A stretch of DNA of 64,000 nt, from positions 570,345-634,344 of the forward strand of contig NZ_JAECVR010000001.1 in the NCBI RefSeq assembly GCF_016055185.1, given 5' to 3'. Within the stretch, counting starts at the first letter, position 1. Each line of letters starts with the position of its first letter. The stretch is from Paenactinomyces guangxiensis. Lineage in GTDB: Bacteria; Bacillota; Bacilli; Thermoactinomycetales; Thermoactinomycetaceae. Below are positions 41,212 to 50,389 of this stretch, in pieces. The translations under genes and the position numbers were made by a program. The notes beneath the pieces are model-generated. The model made no database searches and was not told the origin of the DNA. It saw only the letters and a program-made list of their open reading frames with translations.

Positions 41212-42123
41212 GTGCCGTATGCCTGGACCCATATCTTGTTTGGAAATCATGTTATCAAACAAGCAAATCTCCCTGAACCGCAAAACCGCCCTTTCTTTCA
41301 ACTGGGGTGCCAGGGGCCTGATTTTTTGTTCTTCCACCGCTTTTGGCCATGGATCAAAGATGATCGTGTCAGCAGGCTGGGTGACCTTTTTCACACTTGT
41401 CATTGCGGACCCGTCTTAATGGATCTGATTGATGCTGCCAAATCAGTACCCACACTTCAGGATTATGTGGCAGGTTTTGTCACTCACCATATCCTGGACC
41501 GGACTGCCCATCCCTATATCCATTACCGGGCAGGATATCAAAAGTTTAAACATCAAAGATTAGAAGTGGCCATTGATACACTGGTTGCCAAAAATCTAAA
41601 AAATATAGAGGTATGGCGTACATCTGTCGTTCCTGAAATCGACATCGGACATGAGCTTCCTCCCGAGCTGGCAGAAACCCTGCATCAAGTTTCTTGTAAG
41701 TATTACCCGGAAGCAGCCGGAGAATTGCAACCCCATGAATATAGTGCTGCCTACCGGGATATGAAAAAAGCATTGCGCCTCTTTTTTGATCCCTGGGGGA
41801 TCAAATGGCTGCTTACACTGGGAAAAATCCAGCCATTCCGTCATTCCAAACGCATTCCATCCCGCGATTTTCTTAATATCAACCAGAATATGTGGACTCA
41901 TCCCGCAGTTCCTGAGGAAACGCATAACGAGAGCTTCTGGGATTTATGGGAGATGGCAGTTGCCGAAGGGAAATCAATCTTAACAAATGTTTATCACTAC
42001 TGGGAAAACGGCGGAAAAGAAACAAGAGAAACTTTAGCTGAACAAATCGGTGACCGTTCTTATGATACAGGCAAAGACTGTTCTCTCAATCTGGTAAACC
42101 GGCTGTCAGACCCTCTGGTATAA
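41212..42123 (+). CDS. Zinc-dependent phospholipase C-like protein
   Basis: The 303-residue protein carries the Zn_dep_PLPC domain: MPYAWTHILFGNHV at the start, QLGCQGPDFLFFHRFW, then HHILDRTAHPYIHYRAG with several metal-ligand histidines and Asp. It lacks a signal peptide, so it is probably an intracellular hydrolase of unknown substrate rather than a secreted phospholipase. GTG at 41212 follows AAGGAGG by 7 bases; the upstream ATG at 41176 is poor. Aldo/keto reductase follows after 23 bases, suggesting an operon. Confidence 0.82.
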   Translation: MPYAWTHILFGNHVIKQANLPEPQNRPFFQLGCQGPDFLFFHRFWPWIKDDRVSRLGDLFHTCHCGPVLMDLIDAAKSVPTLQDYVAGFVTHHILDRTAHPYIHYRAGYQKFKHQRLEVAIDTLVAKNLKNIEVWRTSVVPEIDIGHELPPELAETLHQVSCKYYPEAAGELQPHEYSAAYRDMKKALRLFFDPWGIKWLLTLGKIQPFRHSKRIPSRDFLNINQNMWTHPAVPEETHNESFWDLWEMAVAEGKSILTNVYHYWENGGKETRETLAEQIGDRSYDTGKDCSLNLVNRLSDPLV

Positions 42124-42146
42124 TAGTTTTGTGAGGAGGTAGATTT

Positions 42147-43151
42147 ATGGAAACCATTCAATTGGGAACATCTGATTTAAAAGTTCCACGTATCGGCCTG
42201 GGTACATGGGCAATCGGTGGAACGGCCTGGGGAGGAACGGATGAAAAAGAGTCAATCCAGACCATCCTTCGGGCTCTGGAGATGGGCATGAATCTGATCG
42301 ACACCGCTCCCGTCTACGGTTTTGGAGTATCTGAGGAGTTTTGCGGCAAGGCCGTTGCAGAATTTGGAAAGCGTGATCAGGTGATGATTGCCACCAAATG
42401 CGGATTGGAGTGGGGTGGTGATCCGAAACGGGTCTGGCGCAACTCTACACGGGAACGCATTTTAAAAGAAGTGGATGACAGTTTGCGCCGCCTGCGTACC
42501 GATTACATAGATTTATACCAGATTCATTGGCCCGATCCGGAGACACCGATCGAAGAAACAGCCGAAACACTTTATCAATTATACAAAGCAGGAAAAATCC
42601 GTGCGATCGGAGTGAGCAACTACAATCCGGAACAAATGGATGAATGGCGCCGGGTGGCACCTCTTCATAGTAACCAGCCGCCATTGAGCCTGTTTACAGA
42701 CCATCTGAAGGAGACGGTATTCCGTTACTGTAAACAACATAACATCGGCACCCTCACCTGGGGAACACTGGCTCACGCTCTATTGACCGGCAAATTTGAT
42801 GAAAATTCCACCTTCCCGGAAGATGATCTCCGCCACCGCCATCCGATGTTTCAAGGCGAACGGTTTAAACAGTATCTTGCGGCAGTGGAAAAGCTTAAGC
42901 AAATGGCTGCCGGGAGAGGGAAAACGGTCGCTCAATTAGCGGTGCGCTGGGCATTGGACCAACCCGGAGTTTCACTGGTTTTATGGGGAGCACGCCGTCC
43001 GGATCAATTGGCCGAAATAGAAGGTGTCATGAATTGGAACTTATCCAAAGACGAATTGGAACAGATTGAAAAAATCGTCTCAGAAACCGTGACCAACCCT
43101 GTACCGCCCAATCCCAACTCTGGACCCCCGCTTCGTTCTGCTGTAAAATAA
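42147..43151 (+). CDS. Aldo/keto reductase
   Basis: This 334-residue (beta/alpha)8 NADPH-dependent reductase resembles YhdN/IolS-type AKRs. Landmarks are GLGTWAIGGTAWGG, NLIDTAPVYGFGVSEE (catalytic Asp and Tyr), VMIATKCGLEW (catalytic Lys), DYIDLYQIHWPD (His) and AIGVSNYN. It reduces small aldehydes or ketones; the substrate is unknown. GAGGAGG precedes the ATG. A strong terminator follows. Confidence 0.93.
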   Translation: METIQLGTSDLKVPRIGLGTWAIGGTAWGGTDEKESIQTILRALEMGMNLIDTAPVYGFGVSEEFCGKAVAEFGKRDQVMIATKCGLEWGGDPKRVWRNSTRERILKEVDDSLRRLRTDYIDLYQIHWPDPETPIEETAETLYQLYKAGKIRAIGVSNYNPEQMDEWRRVAPLHSNQPPLSLFTDHLKETVFRYCKQHNIGTLTWGTLAHALLTGKFDENSTFPEDDLRHRHPMFQGERFKQYLAAVEKLKQMAAGRGKTVAQLAVRWALDQPGVSLVLWGARRPDQLAEIEGVMNWNLSKDELEQIEKIVSETVTNPVPPNPNSGPPLRSAVK

Positions 43152-43172
43152 ATTTATTCTAAAAAAAGATAG

Positions 43173-43212
43173 ACCGAGCCGAAAAAGTAAACTTTATCGG
43201 CTCGGTTTTGTT
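43173..43212 (+). terminator. Intrinsic terminator of the aldo/keto reductase gene
   Basis: ACCGAGCCGA (43173-43182) pairs with TCGGCTCGGT (43197-43206), followed by TTTGTTT. Confidence 0.88.
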
Positions 43213-43230
43213 TACAAGAGGGGGGAAATT

Positions 43231-43845
43231 ATGCTGGAAGCGCTCATCCATGGTATTGTACTCGCATTTGGACTCATTATTCCGCTTGGAGTGCAAAATG
43301 TGTTTGTATTTAACCAGGGAGCTACACAGCCGTCTTTGTGGTGGGCCCTGCCTGCAGTCATCATGGCTTCGGTCTGTGACACGCTGCTCATTCTGCTGGC
43401 CGTGCTCGGTGTCTCCGTGATTGTGTTTACCTTTGCCTGGATCAAAATGATTCTGTTTACAATCGGCTTTTTTTTCCTGCTTTATATGGGCTGGGTGATT
43501 TGGAAATCAGAACCCTCATCGCAAAATGGTTCCGGGCAACTGTCCGCCAAACAACAGATCGCTTTTGCCGCATCTGTTTCTTTGCTCAATCCCCATGCCA
43601 TTCTTGATACGATCGGCGTGATTGGGACAAGCTCACTTCATTATACAGACGAAGCGAAATGGATATTCACCTTCGCCTGTATCATCGTCTCCTGGCTCTG
43701 GTTTCTCGGTTTGGCAATCGCTGGCCGGGTTGTGGGCCATATGGACCCCGAGGGACGTTGGCTCAGGCGGATTAACAAATTATCTGCATTGATTATATGG
43801 GGAGTGGCTGTGTATTTGGGAATCGAGTTGACTACTTCTCTGTGA
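43231..43845 (+). CDS. LysE-family amino acid exporter
   Basis: The 204-residue membrane protein has six spans and the LysE/ArgO pattern: GLIIPLGVQNVFVFNQGA in helix 1, then ASVCDTLLILLAVLGV, and SLLNPHAILDTIGVIG in the second half. It exports basic or other amino acids. GGGGGG precedes the ATG. Together with azlCD downstream it suggests an amino-acid-efflux group, though about 90 bases separate them. Confidence 0.9.
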   Translation: MLEALIHGIVLAFGLIIPLGVQNVFVFNQGATQPSLWWALPAVIMASVCDTLLILLAVLGVSVIVFTFAWIKMILFTIGFFFLLYMGWVIWKSEPSSQNGSGQLSAKQQIAFAASVSLLNPHAILDTIGVIGTSSLHYTDEAKWIFTFACIIVSWLWFLGLAIAGRVVGHMDPEGRWLRRINKLSALIIWGVAVYLGIELTTSL

Positions 43846-43941
43846 TGGCAGTTTTTTGTCCCCCGGCAAGCCCCCCTCTATAATGGAAATTTTGCCACAA
43901 TCTTATAAAAACATTTCATTCTGGCGAACGGAGGAGTGAAT

Positions 43942-44646
43942 ATGAACTCTGCGGCTCTTGCCCATTTTCTGCAAGGATCGAAGAAGGGGCTCCCCATTGT
44001 GGTTGGTTATATTCCGATTGCGATCGCGTTTGGAGTACTGGCTCGTCAGGCAGACTTGCCGATTCTGCCGACGATCTTGATGTCCATACTGGTTTATGCA
44101 GGTGCCAGCCAATTTATGGCTGTGAATATGCTGGTCAGCGGTACAGCCGGGCTGGAGATTGTGATCGCTACATTTATCTTGAACCTTCGCCATCTGATCA
44201 TGAGCCTTTCCATGATGAATATACTGCGTCACGTCCCCAAGAGTTGGAAAAGCTTACTGTCGTTTGGTGTCACTGATGAGAGCTTTGCCGTCGCCTCTTT
44301 AGAAGCTTCAGAAAACGGCTCCCGCTTACATCATTTTTTTGTCCTCGGCCTTTTTACAACAGCCTATGCCTCATGGATTGCCGGTACATGGGCCGGGGCA
44401 GTTCTCTATCAGCTGATCCCGGCTTCCATCAGTGACAGTATGTCAATTGCTCTTTACGCGATGTTTATCGGGCTTCTTGTCCCCGCTGCGCAAAAAGCAT
44501 GGCGCGTTGGACTCATTGCGGCCGCCAGTATGATTTTATGTACTCTCTTCAACCAGGTATTCAGTACAGGCTGGTCCGTAGTTCTGGCAACCATTTTTGG
44601 CAGTGTGGCGGGCATATTTGTGTATGAAAAGGAGGAGGAGCAATGA
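43942..44646 (+). CDS. azlC: AzlC-family branched-chain amino acid exporter, large subunit
   Basis: The 234-residue protein has the AzlC core: PIVVGYIPIAIAFGVLARQA, YAGASQFMAVNML and LNLRHLIMSLSM, with about seven spans. With AzlD it exports branched-chain amino acids. ATG at 43942 follows GGAGG by 7 bases; the GTG at 43936 overlaps the ribosome site. Its stop overlaps the azlD start. Confidence 0.92.
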   Translation: MNSAALAHFLQGSKKGLPIVVGYIPIAIAFGVLARQADLPILPTILMSILVYAGASQFMAVNMLVSGTAGLEIVIATFILNLRHLIMSLSMMNILRHVPKSWKSLLSFGVTDESFAVASLEASENGSRLHHFFVLGLFTTAYASWIAGTWAGAVLYQLIPASISDSMSIALYAMFIGLLVPAAQKAWRVGLIAAASMILCTLFNQVFSTGWSVVLATIFGSVAGIFVYEKEEEQ

Positions 44647-44954
44647 ATGTGGGACAAATGATGCTCATCGTGGTTGGGATGGCTGTTGTTACTTATTTAC
44701 CCCGCCTTTTGCCCGTTTTTATACTGGAAAAATTGTCACTCTCTCCGGCATTCGGCAGATGGCTGAACAGCATCCCTTACGCGGCTCTGGGTGCCCTGAT
44801 TTTTCCCGGTATTTTAAGCATAGATGCGGCCAATCCCTGGATTGGACTAATCGGCGGCGCAGTGGCCTGTCTGTTTGCTATACTGCGCCTGCCCATCCTG
44901 GTAATCATCATAGGTTCGATTTTTGCAGTTTGGCTGTCTCGCTTTTGGTTATAA
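44643..44954 (+). CDS. azlD: AzlD-family branched-chain amino acid exporter, small subunit
   Basis: The 103-residue four-helix protein shows the AzlD pattern TYLPRLLPVFILEKL and NSIPYAALGALIFPGIL. It forms the exporter with AzlC. The ATG overlaps the azlC stop (ATGA), with AGGAGGAG just upstream inside azlC. Confidence 0.92.
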   Translation: MNVGQMMLIVVGMAVVTYLPRLLPVFILEKLSLSPAFGRWLNSIPYAALGALIFPGILSIDAANPWIGLIGGAVACLFAILRLPILVIIIGSIFAVWLSRFWL

Positions 44955-44960
44955 AAGGAA

Positions 44961-44999
44961 AAAAGCATCCGCCCGGTGAAAGCGGATGCTCAGTTTTTT
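44961..44999. terminator. Bidirectional terminator between azlD and the phosphate transporter
   Basis: GCATCCGC (44965-44972) pairs with GCGGATGC (44982-44989), with TTTTTT on the plus side and TTTTTTCC on the minus side. Confidence 0.85.
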
Positions 45000-45993
45000 A
45001 GTTCTCCAAAAAGCGCAAAACAAGATAGAACAGAAATCCCATCAAGGCCGTACCGGGGAGAGTTAAAATCCAGGCATACACGATTTTGGTCGCTACTGTC
45101 CAACGGACACTTCTCACCCGTTCCGCGGAACCCACTCCGATAATGGAACCTGTAATGGTATGGGTGGTACTGACAGGAATACCGATTTTAGCAACTGTGG
45201 TCAACAGGAGCGCAGCCCCGGTCTCAGCGGCAAATCCCTGGGGCGCTTCCAAACGGCTGAGTCGTGACCCAATCGTATGAATAATCTTTCTTCCGCCCAT
45301 GGCTGTGCCAAGCGCCATTGCTGTCCCTGCAGCCACGACAACCCAGAAAGGAACTTTCATTTCTTGCTGGTATCCGGCTGTCACCAGAGCCAGAGTGATA
45401 ATCCCCATTGCCTTCTGCGCATCGCTCGCCCCATGGCTAAAGGCCATAAATGCGGAAGAGAGGATCTGAAAAGGGCGAAAAATGCGTTTCACCTTGGAGC
45501 CGGGGGTATTTTGGAAAAATTTACGGATAACTTTCATAAGAGCAAAGCCCAATAATCCCCCCAGAACCGGGGAAACCAGCAAAGCGATCAAAATGGTGAT
45601 GATCCCCTTGACCTGAAGCACCTCAGGCCCCTTAAATGCCAGCGCTGCTCCCACCAAACTGCCAATCAGTGCATGAGAAGAACTGGTAGGCAATCCCATC
45701 AATACCGTGACAACATTCCAGGTAATCACCGCCAGTAAGGCAGAGATAAGTACAATTTGTGTAATTCCGTTAGGATCAACAATATCTTTTCCAATTGTTT
45801 TGGCAACCTCAGTCGAAAAAAAAGCACCCACCAGGTTAAGCACGGCAGCCATCGCGATGGCCATTCCCGGCGAGAGCGTGCGAGTCCCCACAACCGTTGC
45901 AATCGCGTTCGCCGTATCGTGCCACCCGTTGGTAAAGTCAAACGCAAGAGCGAGAACGATCACGGCGACAAGCACCCAAAATGGATCAAGCAT
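44998..45993 (-). CDS. pit: Inorganic phosphate transporter, PiT family
   Basis: The 331-residue membrane protein carries both PiT repeats: FDFTNGWHDTANAIATVVGT in the N-terminal half and FMAFSHGASDAQKAMGIITL in the C-terminal half, with about ten spans. It imports metal phosphate with protons. Its start overlaps the stop of the DUF47 gene by eight bases (ATGCTTGA), the common DUF47-Pit pairing. It ends within the shared terminator. Confidence 0.94.
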   Translation of the reverse strand: MLDPFWVLVAVIVLALAFDFTNGWHDTANAIATVVGTRTLSPGMAIAMAAVLNLVGAFFSTEVAKTIGKDIVDPNGITQIVLISALLAVITWNVVTVLMGLPTSSSHALIGSLVGAALAFKGPEVLQVKGIITILIALLVSPVLGGLLGFALMKVIRKFFQNTPGSKVKRIFRPFQILSSAFMAFSHGASDAQKAMGIITLALVTAGYQQEMKVPFWVVVAAGTAMALGTAMGGRKIIHTIGSRLSRLEAPQGFAAETGAALLLTTVAKIGIPVSTTHTITGSIIGVGSAERVRSVRWTVATKIVYAWILTLPGTALMGFLFYLVLRFLEN

Positions 45994-46606
45994 ACTTCAT
46001 TACCACACTTTCCATGAGGTCCATCAAATCTTCAAATGTATCAGTTACGTCTTCCAGTCTTTCGTAAATCTCTTTCATTTTTATCAACTCTACCGGATTG
46101 ACCGGTTCTTCAAATAAGGTGCTGACACTTTCCCTCATCAACTTGTCGCCCTCATTTTCCAGGTTATTAATTTCGATTGATATCTTCCGAATCGTGGCAT
46201 AATCCCTCTTCTCCAGGGCGATAAATGAATCTTGCAATTGACGGGCGCATTCTTCCAGAATTTCTGCAAATTTGACGAGATAGGGAGTTGATTTGTCCAC
46301 ATGCATATAGACAAAACGCGCCGCACAAGCTTCAACTCCGTCCAGCACATCATCCAAATTGGTCGCCAGTTTTAAGATATCTTCATGGTCAAGAGGTGTG
46401 ACAAAAGTTTGGTTAAGCTCTTTGATTAAAAGGTGCGTATATTCGTCCCCTTTCGATTCCAGTTCTTTGATTCGTTCGGCATATTTTTCTTTTTCTTCCA
46501 GAGTCTCAACATTCTCCCTGAACAGTTGGACCGCTTCACAGATGTTAGCTGTTGCGTCTACCATCAGTTGATAAAAAAGCTGATCTTTTGAACGGTTAAA
46601 AAGCAC
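45986..46606 (-). CDS. DUF47 (PhoU-like) regulator of Pit
   Basis: The 206-residue helical protein belongs to DUF47/YkaA, structurally like PhoU. It shows ANICEAVQLFRENV, ELESKGDEYTHLLIKELNQT, PLDHEDILKLATNLDDVLDG and LENEGDKLMRESVSTLF. It is thought to modulate the adjacent Pit transporter. GTG at 46606 follows GGGAGG by 8 bases. It is first in a two-gene operon preceded by 11-base periodic repeats that resemble PhoP boxes. Confidence 0.9.
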   Translation of the reverse strand: MLFNRSKDQLFYQLMVDATANICEAVQLFRENVETLEEKEKYAERIKELESKGDEYTHLLIKELNQTFVTPLDHEDILKLATNLDDVLDGVEACAARFVYMHVDKSTPYLVKFAEILEECARQLQDSFIALEKRDYATIRKISIEINNLENEGDKLMRESVSTLFEEPVNPVELIKMKEIYERLEDVTDTFEDLMDLMESVVMKYA

Positions 46607-46620
46607 CTTTGTTTCCTCCC

Positions 46621-46738
46621 GTTAATATAATCTTAACCAAAGCTTATCTTACTCTTAATAAAGCGCGCTGAAAATCATCTCAACGCACTCGTCACGAATT
46701 ATTTATGTTTGATTAATATAATCTTAATATAATCTTTA
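46621..46738 (-). repeat. TTAAGATTATA repeats, possible PhoP boxes
   Basis: On the minus strand TAAAGATTATA, TTAAGATTATA and TTAATC follow each other with 11-base periodicity (46712-46738). A further AAGATTATATTAA occurs at 46621-46635 near the ribosome site. PhoP of Bacillus binds TTAACA-like hexamers every 11 bases, so phosphate-starvation control of DUF47-pit is plausible. Confidence 0.45.
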
Positions 46739-46803
46739 CAATCCAAAAACTCAGTCCGCCATGAATCACTTCCGTAAGCGGGATTCATCCCGCTTGCCGA
46801 AGA

Positions 46804-48258
46804 TTAAGGGGCAATTTGTCCGGTTGCCATCATCCAGACCTCATATCCTCCTAATAGTATAATCCCCAGCGCTAGGAACCATTCAAAAGCAGAGAACCAC
46901 CTTCTCTTATATTCCCGTTGAACCTGGATAAACAGAGGGATTCCCACTGCATACAACACAGCAACTATGAGTAAATATTCCGGGCCGGCAGCATATAAGA
47001 GCCAAACCGCGTACAGAGTTGCGACTCCGCCGATCAGGCGGTCTGTAACCATCTCCTTGCTTCCCGGACTGTAGGTATCTTCCGTCCTCAGTAACTTTAA
47101 TTGATACAGAGCCGAGAAAAGATAGGGAATTAAAACGGCTACACTCGCCATCGAATAAACAATTTGATAAGTGGATTCAGCAAAGAGAACAATAATAATA
47201 AAGGTTTGAGTCAAGAAACTTGTCCACCATAGTGAAATCACCGGACTGTTGTTTTTGTTTTCGCGGGCAAAGCTCTTCGGAAACATACCATCTTTTGCTG
47301 CAACATAAGGAATCTCAACAGCCAGCAGGGTCCAGCTGAGCATTGCTCCGAGCAGTGACGCAGTCAGACCCAGATTAATGACAATCGCTCCCCAGTCCCC
47401 AACGATATATTCCAATACAAACGCCATGGAAGGTTCCGGTAATTTGGCCAACTCTTCGCGAGGCATAATACCGAGTGAAAGAATAGAGATCAACATATAA
47501 ACCATCAATGTCCCCACAAGTCCAATAACCGTTGCCCTACCGACATCCCGGTGTCGCCTGGCTCTTCCCGAGAGAACAACCGCTCCTTCCACTCCGACAA
47601 AAGCCCATAAGGTTACCAGCATGGTGTCTTTGACCTGTGTCAATACCGAGCTCCAATGAAAGCCGGTGCCTTTCCCCCAGAAATCGGTCAGGAAGATCCC
47701 TCTGTGAAACATAAAGATCATTACAACAATAAAAAGACAGATGGGTATCAACTTGGCAATGGTGGTGATGATATTAATAAATGAAGCCTCTTTGATACCG
47801 CGCAAAATCAGCCAGTGAATCCCCCAGACGAACAGAGTACCGCCAATCACGGAGGGCAAATTATTCCCTTGCCCGAAAACAGGGAAAAAGTAACTGAATG
47901 AACCAAAGAGAAGAGTCACAAAAGCGACATTTCCGAGTATAGTAGCGATCCAGTATCCCCAGGCGCTGTTAAAACCGATAAAAGGGCCAAAACCAGCGCG
48001 GGCATAACTGTAAATCCCCCCGGCCAATTCGCTCTTTCGGTTGGACAAATTTTGAAAAACAAGGGCAAGAGATATCATTCCCACACCCGTAATCACCCAG
48101 GCAATCATTACGCCGCCGCTATTGGCACCCGCAGCCATATCCTTTGGCAGGTTAAAAGCTCCTCCGCCAATCATGGTGCCGACCACAGCAGCCATAAGTG
48201 CCCATAAATTCAACTGTTTATTTCCCACCAAACAACCACTCCAATATTTTTCATTCAC
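46804..48258 (-). CDS. APC-family basic amino acid/polyamine antiporter
   Basis: The 484-residue transporter has about 12 spans. Helix 1 carries VVGTMIGGGAFNLPKDMAAG (GxG substrate motif), and ALVFQNLSNRKSELAGGIYSY follows, as in ArcD/LysI/YdgI-type antiporters (TIGR00905 group). It probably exchanges arginine/ornithine or lysine/cadaverine. No arginine deiminase or decarboxylase gene is adjacent. AAAGGAA precedes the ATG at a slightly long distance. A small AAGCGGGAT/ATCCCGCTT hairpin lies 7-25 bases after the stop (46778-46797), without a T-run. Confidence 0.88.
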   Translation of the reverse strand: MNEKYWSGCLVGNKQLNLWALMAAVVGTMIGGGAFNLPKDMAAGANSGGVMIAWVITGVGMISLALVFQNLSNRKSELAGGIYSYARAGFGPFIGFNSAWGYWIATILGNVAFVTLLFGSFSYFFPVFGQGNNLPSVIGGTLFVWGIHWLILRGIKEASFINIITTIAKLIPICLFIVVMIFMFHRGIFLTDFWGKGTGFHWSSVLTQVKDTMLVTLWAFVGVEGAVVLSGRARRHRDVGRATVIGLVGTLMVYMLISILSLGIMPREELAKLPEPSMAFVLEYIVGDWGAIVINLGLTASLLGAMLSWTLLAVEIPYVAAKDGMFPKSFARENKNNSPVISLWWTSFLTQTFIIIVLFAESTYQIVYSMASVAVLIPYLFSALYQLKLLRTEDTYSPGSKEMVTDRLIGGVATLYAVWLLYAAGPEYLLIVAVLYAVGIPLFIQVQREYKRRWFSAFEWFLALGIILLGGYEVWMMATGQIAP

Positions 48259-48336
48259 ATATTCCTTTACCTCTTATGATCACGTTCCGGAGAATTTCTT
48301 GTTGCAAAGAACTTCCGCCCGCAAAATTTGCAGTGT

Positions 48337-48361
48337 CATTTGTTCTCTGTATAAGAACAAA
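48337..48361. promoter_or_regulatory. Operator-like dyad over the antiporter promoter
   Basis: ATTTGTTCT (48337-48345) and AGAACAAAT (48353-48361) form a perfect 9-base inverted repeat with a 7-base spacer. On the minus strand TTACGA, 17 bases and TTATAC place the -10 inside the dyad. Confidence 0.5.
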
Positions 48362-48420
48362 TACTTATGTATCGTAATTTACCTCTCTGCCATAGCAAAG
48401 TGTAAAAGTATGGTAAACAG

Positions 48421-48464
48421 AAAAAAGCGCTGTCAGGAGAATTTCCTCCCGTACAGCGCTTTTT
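48421..48464. terminator. Bidirectional terminator
   Basis: AAAAAAGCGCTGT (48421-48433) pairs with ACAGCGCTTTTT (48453-48464), serving the small gene at 48468-48797. Confidence 0.88.
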
Positions 48465-48467
48465 CCT

Positions 48468-48797
48468 TCATGCATGGGAACTTGAGGGAATAAATGTCCC
48501 TTCAATATACAAAAACAAAATGTTCAAGTCACAGATGATTTTCGATATTTCATTCATCTCATCAGTCAGATTGAAAAAGATTTCATCATCTTCCGCTTCT
48601 TTTAACGCCTCAAACCGCTCCATATATTCACGTTCAAACCGTTTGATCCGCTCCGGAATCCGGGCACAGATCTGCTGGCATTTCATTTCAAATTCCTGTT
48701 GCACTTCATCTGACAATGTCTCATAGTCAACATGCAAAACCGGACGATCAATTCCGAGCCGCTCATCGAAGCGGATTTCATAAGCTGCGGTTGTCAT
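48468..48797 (-). CDS. Hypothetical partner of the VWA lipoprotein, 109 residues
   Basis: I do not recognise the family. The product is acidic, helical and soluble (DEVQQEFEMKCQQICARIPE and DEMNEISKIICDLN). ATG at 48797 follows GGAG by 8 bases; the GTG at 48806 overlaps the upstream stop. It lies immediately downstream of the VWA lipoprotein gene and is translationally coupled to it, so the two probably act together. Confidence 0.65.
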   Translation of the reverse strand: MTTAAYEIRFDERLGIDRPVLHVDYETLSDEVQQEFEMKCQQICARIPERIKRFEREYMERFEALKEAEDDEIFFNLTDEMNEISKIICDLNILFLYIEGTFIPSSSHA

Positions 48798-48802
48798 CTG
48801 AT

Positions 48803-50389
48803 TCACTCCGAACGATCTGTTGCTGTTTCGCCTACCGGCACGCGCATTTTCCCTATCCGATCTTTACCCTCACGGATTTTGCTTTCCAGTTCTTCTTCGA
48901 TCTTTTCCCGTTTGATCTTTGCCAGATCCTGCGGTTTTCCGCCGTTTTCCTGCCAGACCTTTTCAAGCTCTCCAAAGCTTTCCTTCCATTCTTCGTCTAA
49001 GGCTTCACCAATATTTTCCTGACGCTCGTCGGCATAACCCCCCACCTGTTTCCAACGGTGGTCGATCCAACTGCCAATTTCAACCCAGGCTTCTCCGTCG
49101 ATTTTCCCCTTCTCCTTGATGTAATCATTCGCTTCGTCCAGGCGCTTATACTCTTGATCCGATTTTGTTACTATCTTTTCATAATGCTTTTCCAGCCGCT
49201 GATCATCGTAGCGATATGACTGGTAGATGGCTTCCGCGGCCCTCTGTGCCCATGGGGCATTCAGCTGCTGAACATCTTTTACACGGGTTTGCAAGGTTTC
49301 TTTCAACTCTTCTGCGTTCTCCACTGTCCGATAATCTCCGCCGGTGATATCAGACACTTTTCTCAGCTCGTTTTCTATTTCATGTTCTACATCCAAACCG
49401 ATAATATGGACTTTTGCGCGAAACTGAGACCGGTTTATCAATCGAGCAGCTTCCAGCGGATTCCCGCCGCAAGTATCTGAACCGTCACTGATCACCAACA
49501 CCATATTTTCTACTGTGTCGGGAGTACCTTTTTGCATATCCTGGTAGCTCGAACTGATCGCATAAGCAAAGGGGGTCCAACCCGTAGGATTTACCTTGTT
49601 AAAGACCGATGCAAGTTTTTTGGCATCATATTGATTAGCCATATACACCTTCTCTACATCCGAGCATGAGAGGGCTTTATCCTTTTTCTTATTGCTGCCC
49701 TTATGTCCGTAGACACGGAGGGTTAATGTGTATCTCTCTTTAGGGAGTTTCGCAGCGAAATCACGAATCGCTTCCTCGACCTCGGCCATTTTCTCTTGCC
49801 CGTCCATTTTTCCGCCCATGCTTCCGCTGGCATCGAGAAGGACAACAATATTTGCCTTTTTAGGTGGCGGTTCAGGTGGTTTTTGAGCTTGTGCAGGGTT
49901 TGGTTTCGCCGCCGGAGGTTTCTCTTTCGCTTTCGGAGGTATTAAAGCTTCCAACGCGCGCAGCTTTTCCCCGTAATCAGGGTTTTCCATCCCATCAAAG
50001 ATTTCCACATCTTTTTTATAACTTTCACCGACCAGCCCCAGTAAGTAAGCATATGCCTTATCTTCAGATAAACCCTTTGGCATTTGATTCAATGCTTTGG
50101 TAACTTTGGACTGATCATAGTTATCCCCTGCATACTTGCCTTTGCCAATATCATTCAAAATTTGTTTTAACTCAATATGAGGAGAAGGGCTTTTCGGGAT
50201 CTCATCTTCTTTTACAATGACTTTCTCTTCCGCTTCTTCTTCCTCCGCTGCCTGTGAAGCCAGTTCATCCACTTTTTCAATTTTACTGCCAGTGGTTTGT
50301 TGGATTTGTTGAATGACGGATGCACAACCGCTCAGTGTCCAACTGAAGCAAATCAAACATGCGATCAAAAGACGCTTAGCCGGTCGCAT
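48803..50389 (-). CDS. VWA-domain lipoprotein
   Basis: The 528-residue lipoprotein has lipobox TLSGC (Cys22). A Glu-rich linker and a helical domain of about 100 residues follow, then a Pro/Lys/Ala hinge and a von Willebrand A domain with the metal site VVLLDASGSM and later VISDGSDTCGG. A charged C-terminal region of about 150 residues is predicted helical. It resembles Bacillus YwmC/YwmD-type secreted VWA proteins, of unknown function. ATG at 50389 follows AAAGGAGG by 6 bases; the 49 upstream codons lack a ribosome site. Confidence 0.85.
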   Translation of the reverse strand: MRPAKRLLIACLICFSWTLSGCASVIQQIQQTTGSKIEKVDELASQAAEEEEAEEKVIVKEDEIPKSPSPHIELKQILNDIGKGKYAGDNYDQSKVTKALNQMPKGLSEDKAYAYLLGLVGESYKKDVEIFDGMENPDYGEKLRALEALIPPKAKEKPPAAKPNPAQAQKPPEPPPKKANIVVLLDASGSMGGKMDGQEKMAEVEEAIRDFAAKLPKERYTLTLRVYGHKGSNKKKDKALSCSDVEKVYMANQYDAKKLASVFNKVNPTGWTPFAYAISSSYQDMQKGTPDTVENMVLVISDGSDTCGGNPLEAARLINRSQFRAKVHIIGLDVEHEIENELRKVSDITGGDYRTVENAEELKETLQTRVKDVQQLNAPWAQRAAEAIYQSYRYDDQRLEKHYEKIVTKSDQEYKRLDEANDYIKEKGKIDGEAWVEIGSWIDHRWKQVGGYADERQENIGEALDEEWKESFGELEKVWQENGGKPQDLAKIKREKIEEELESKIREGKDRIGKMRVPVGETATDRSE

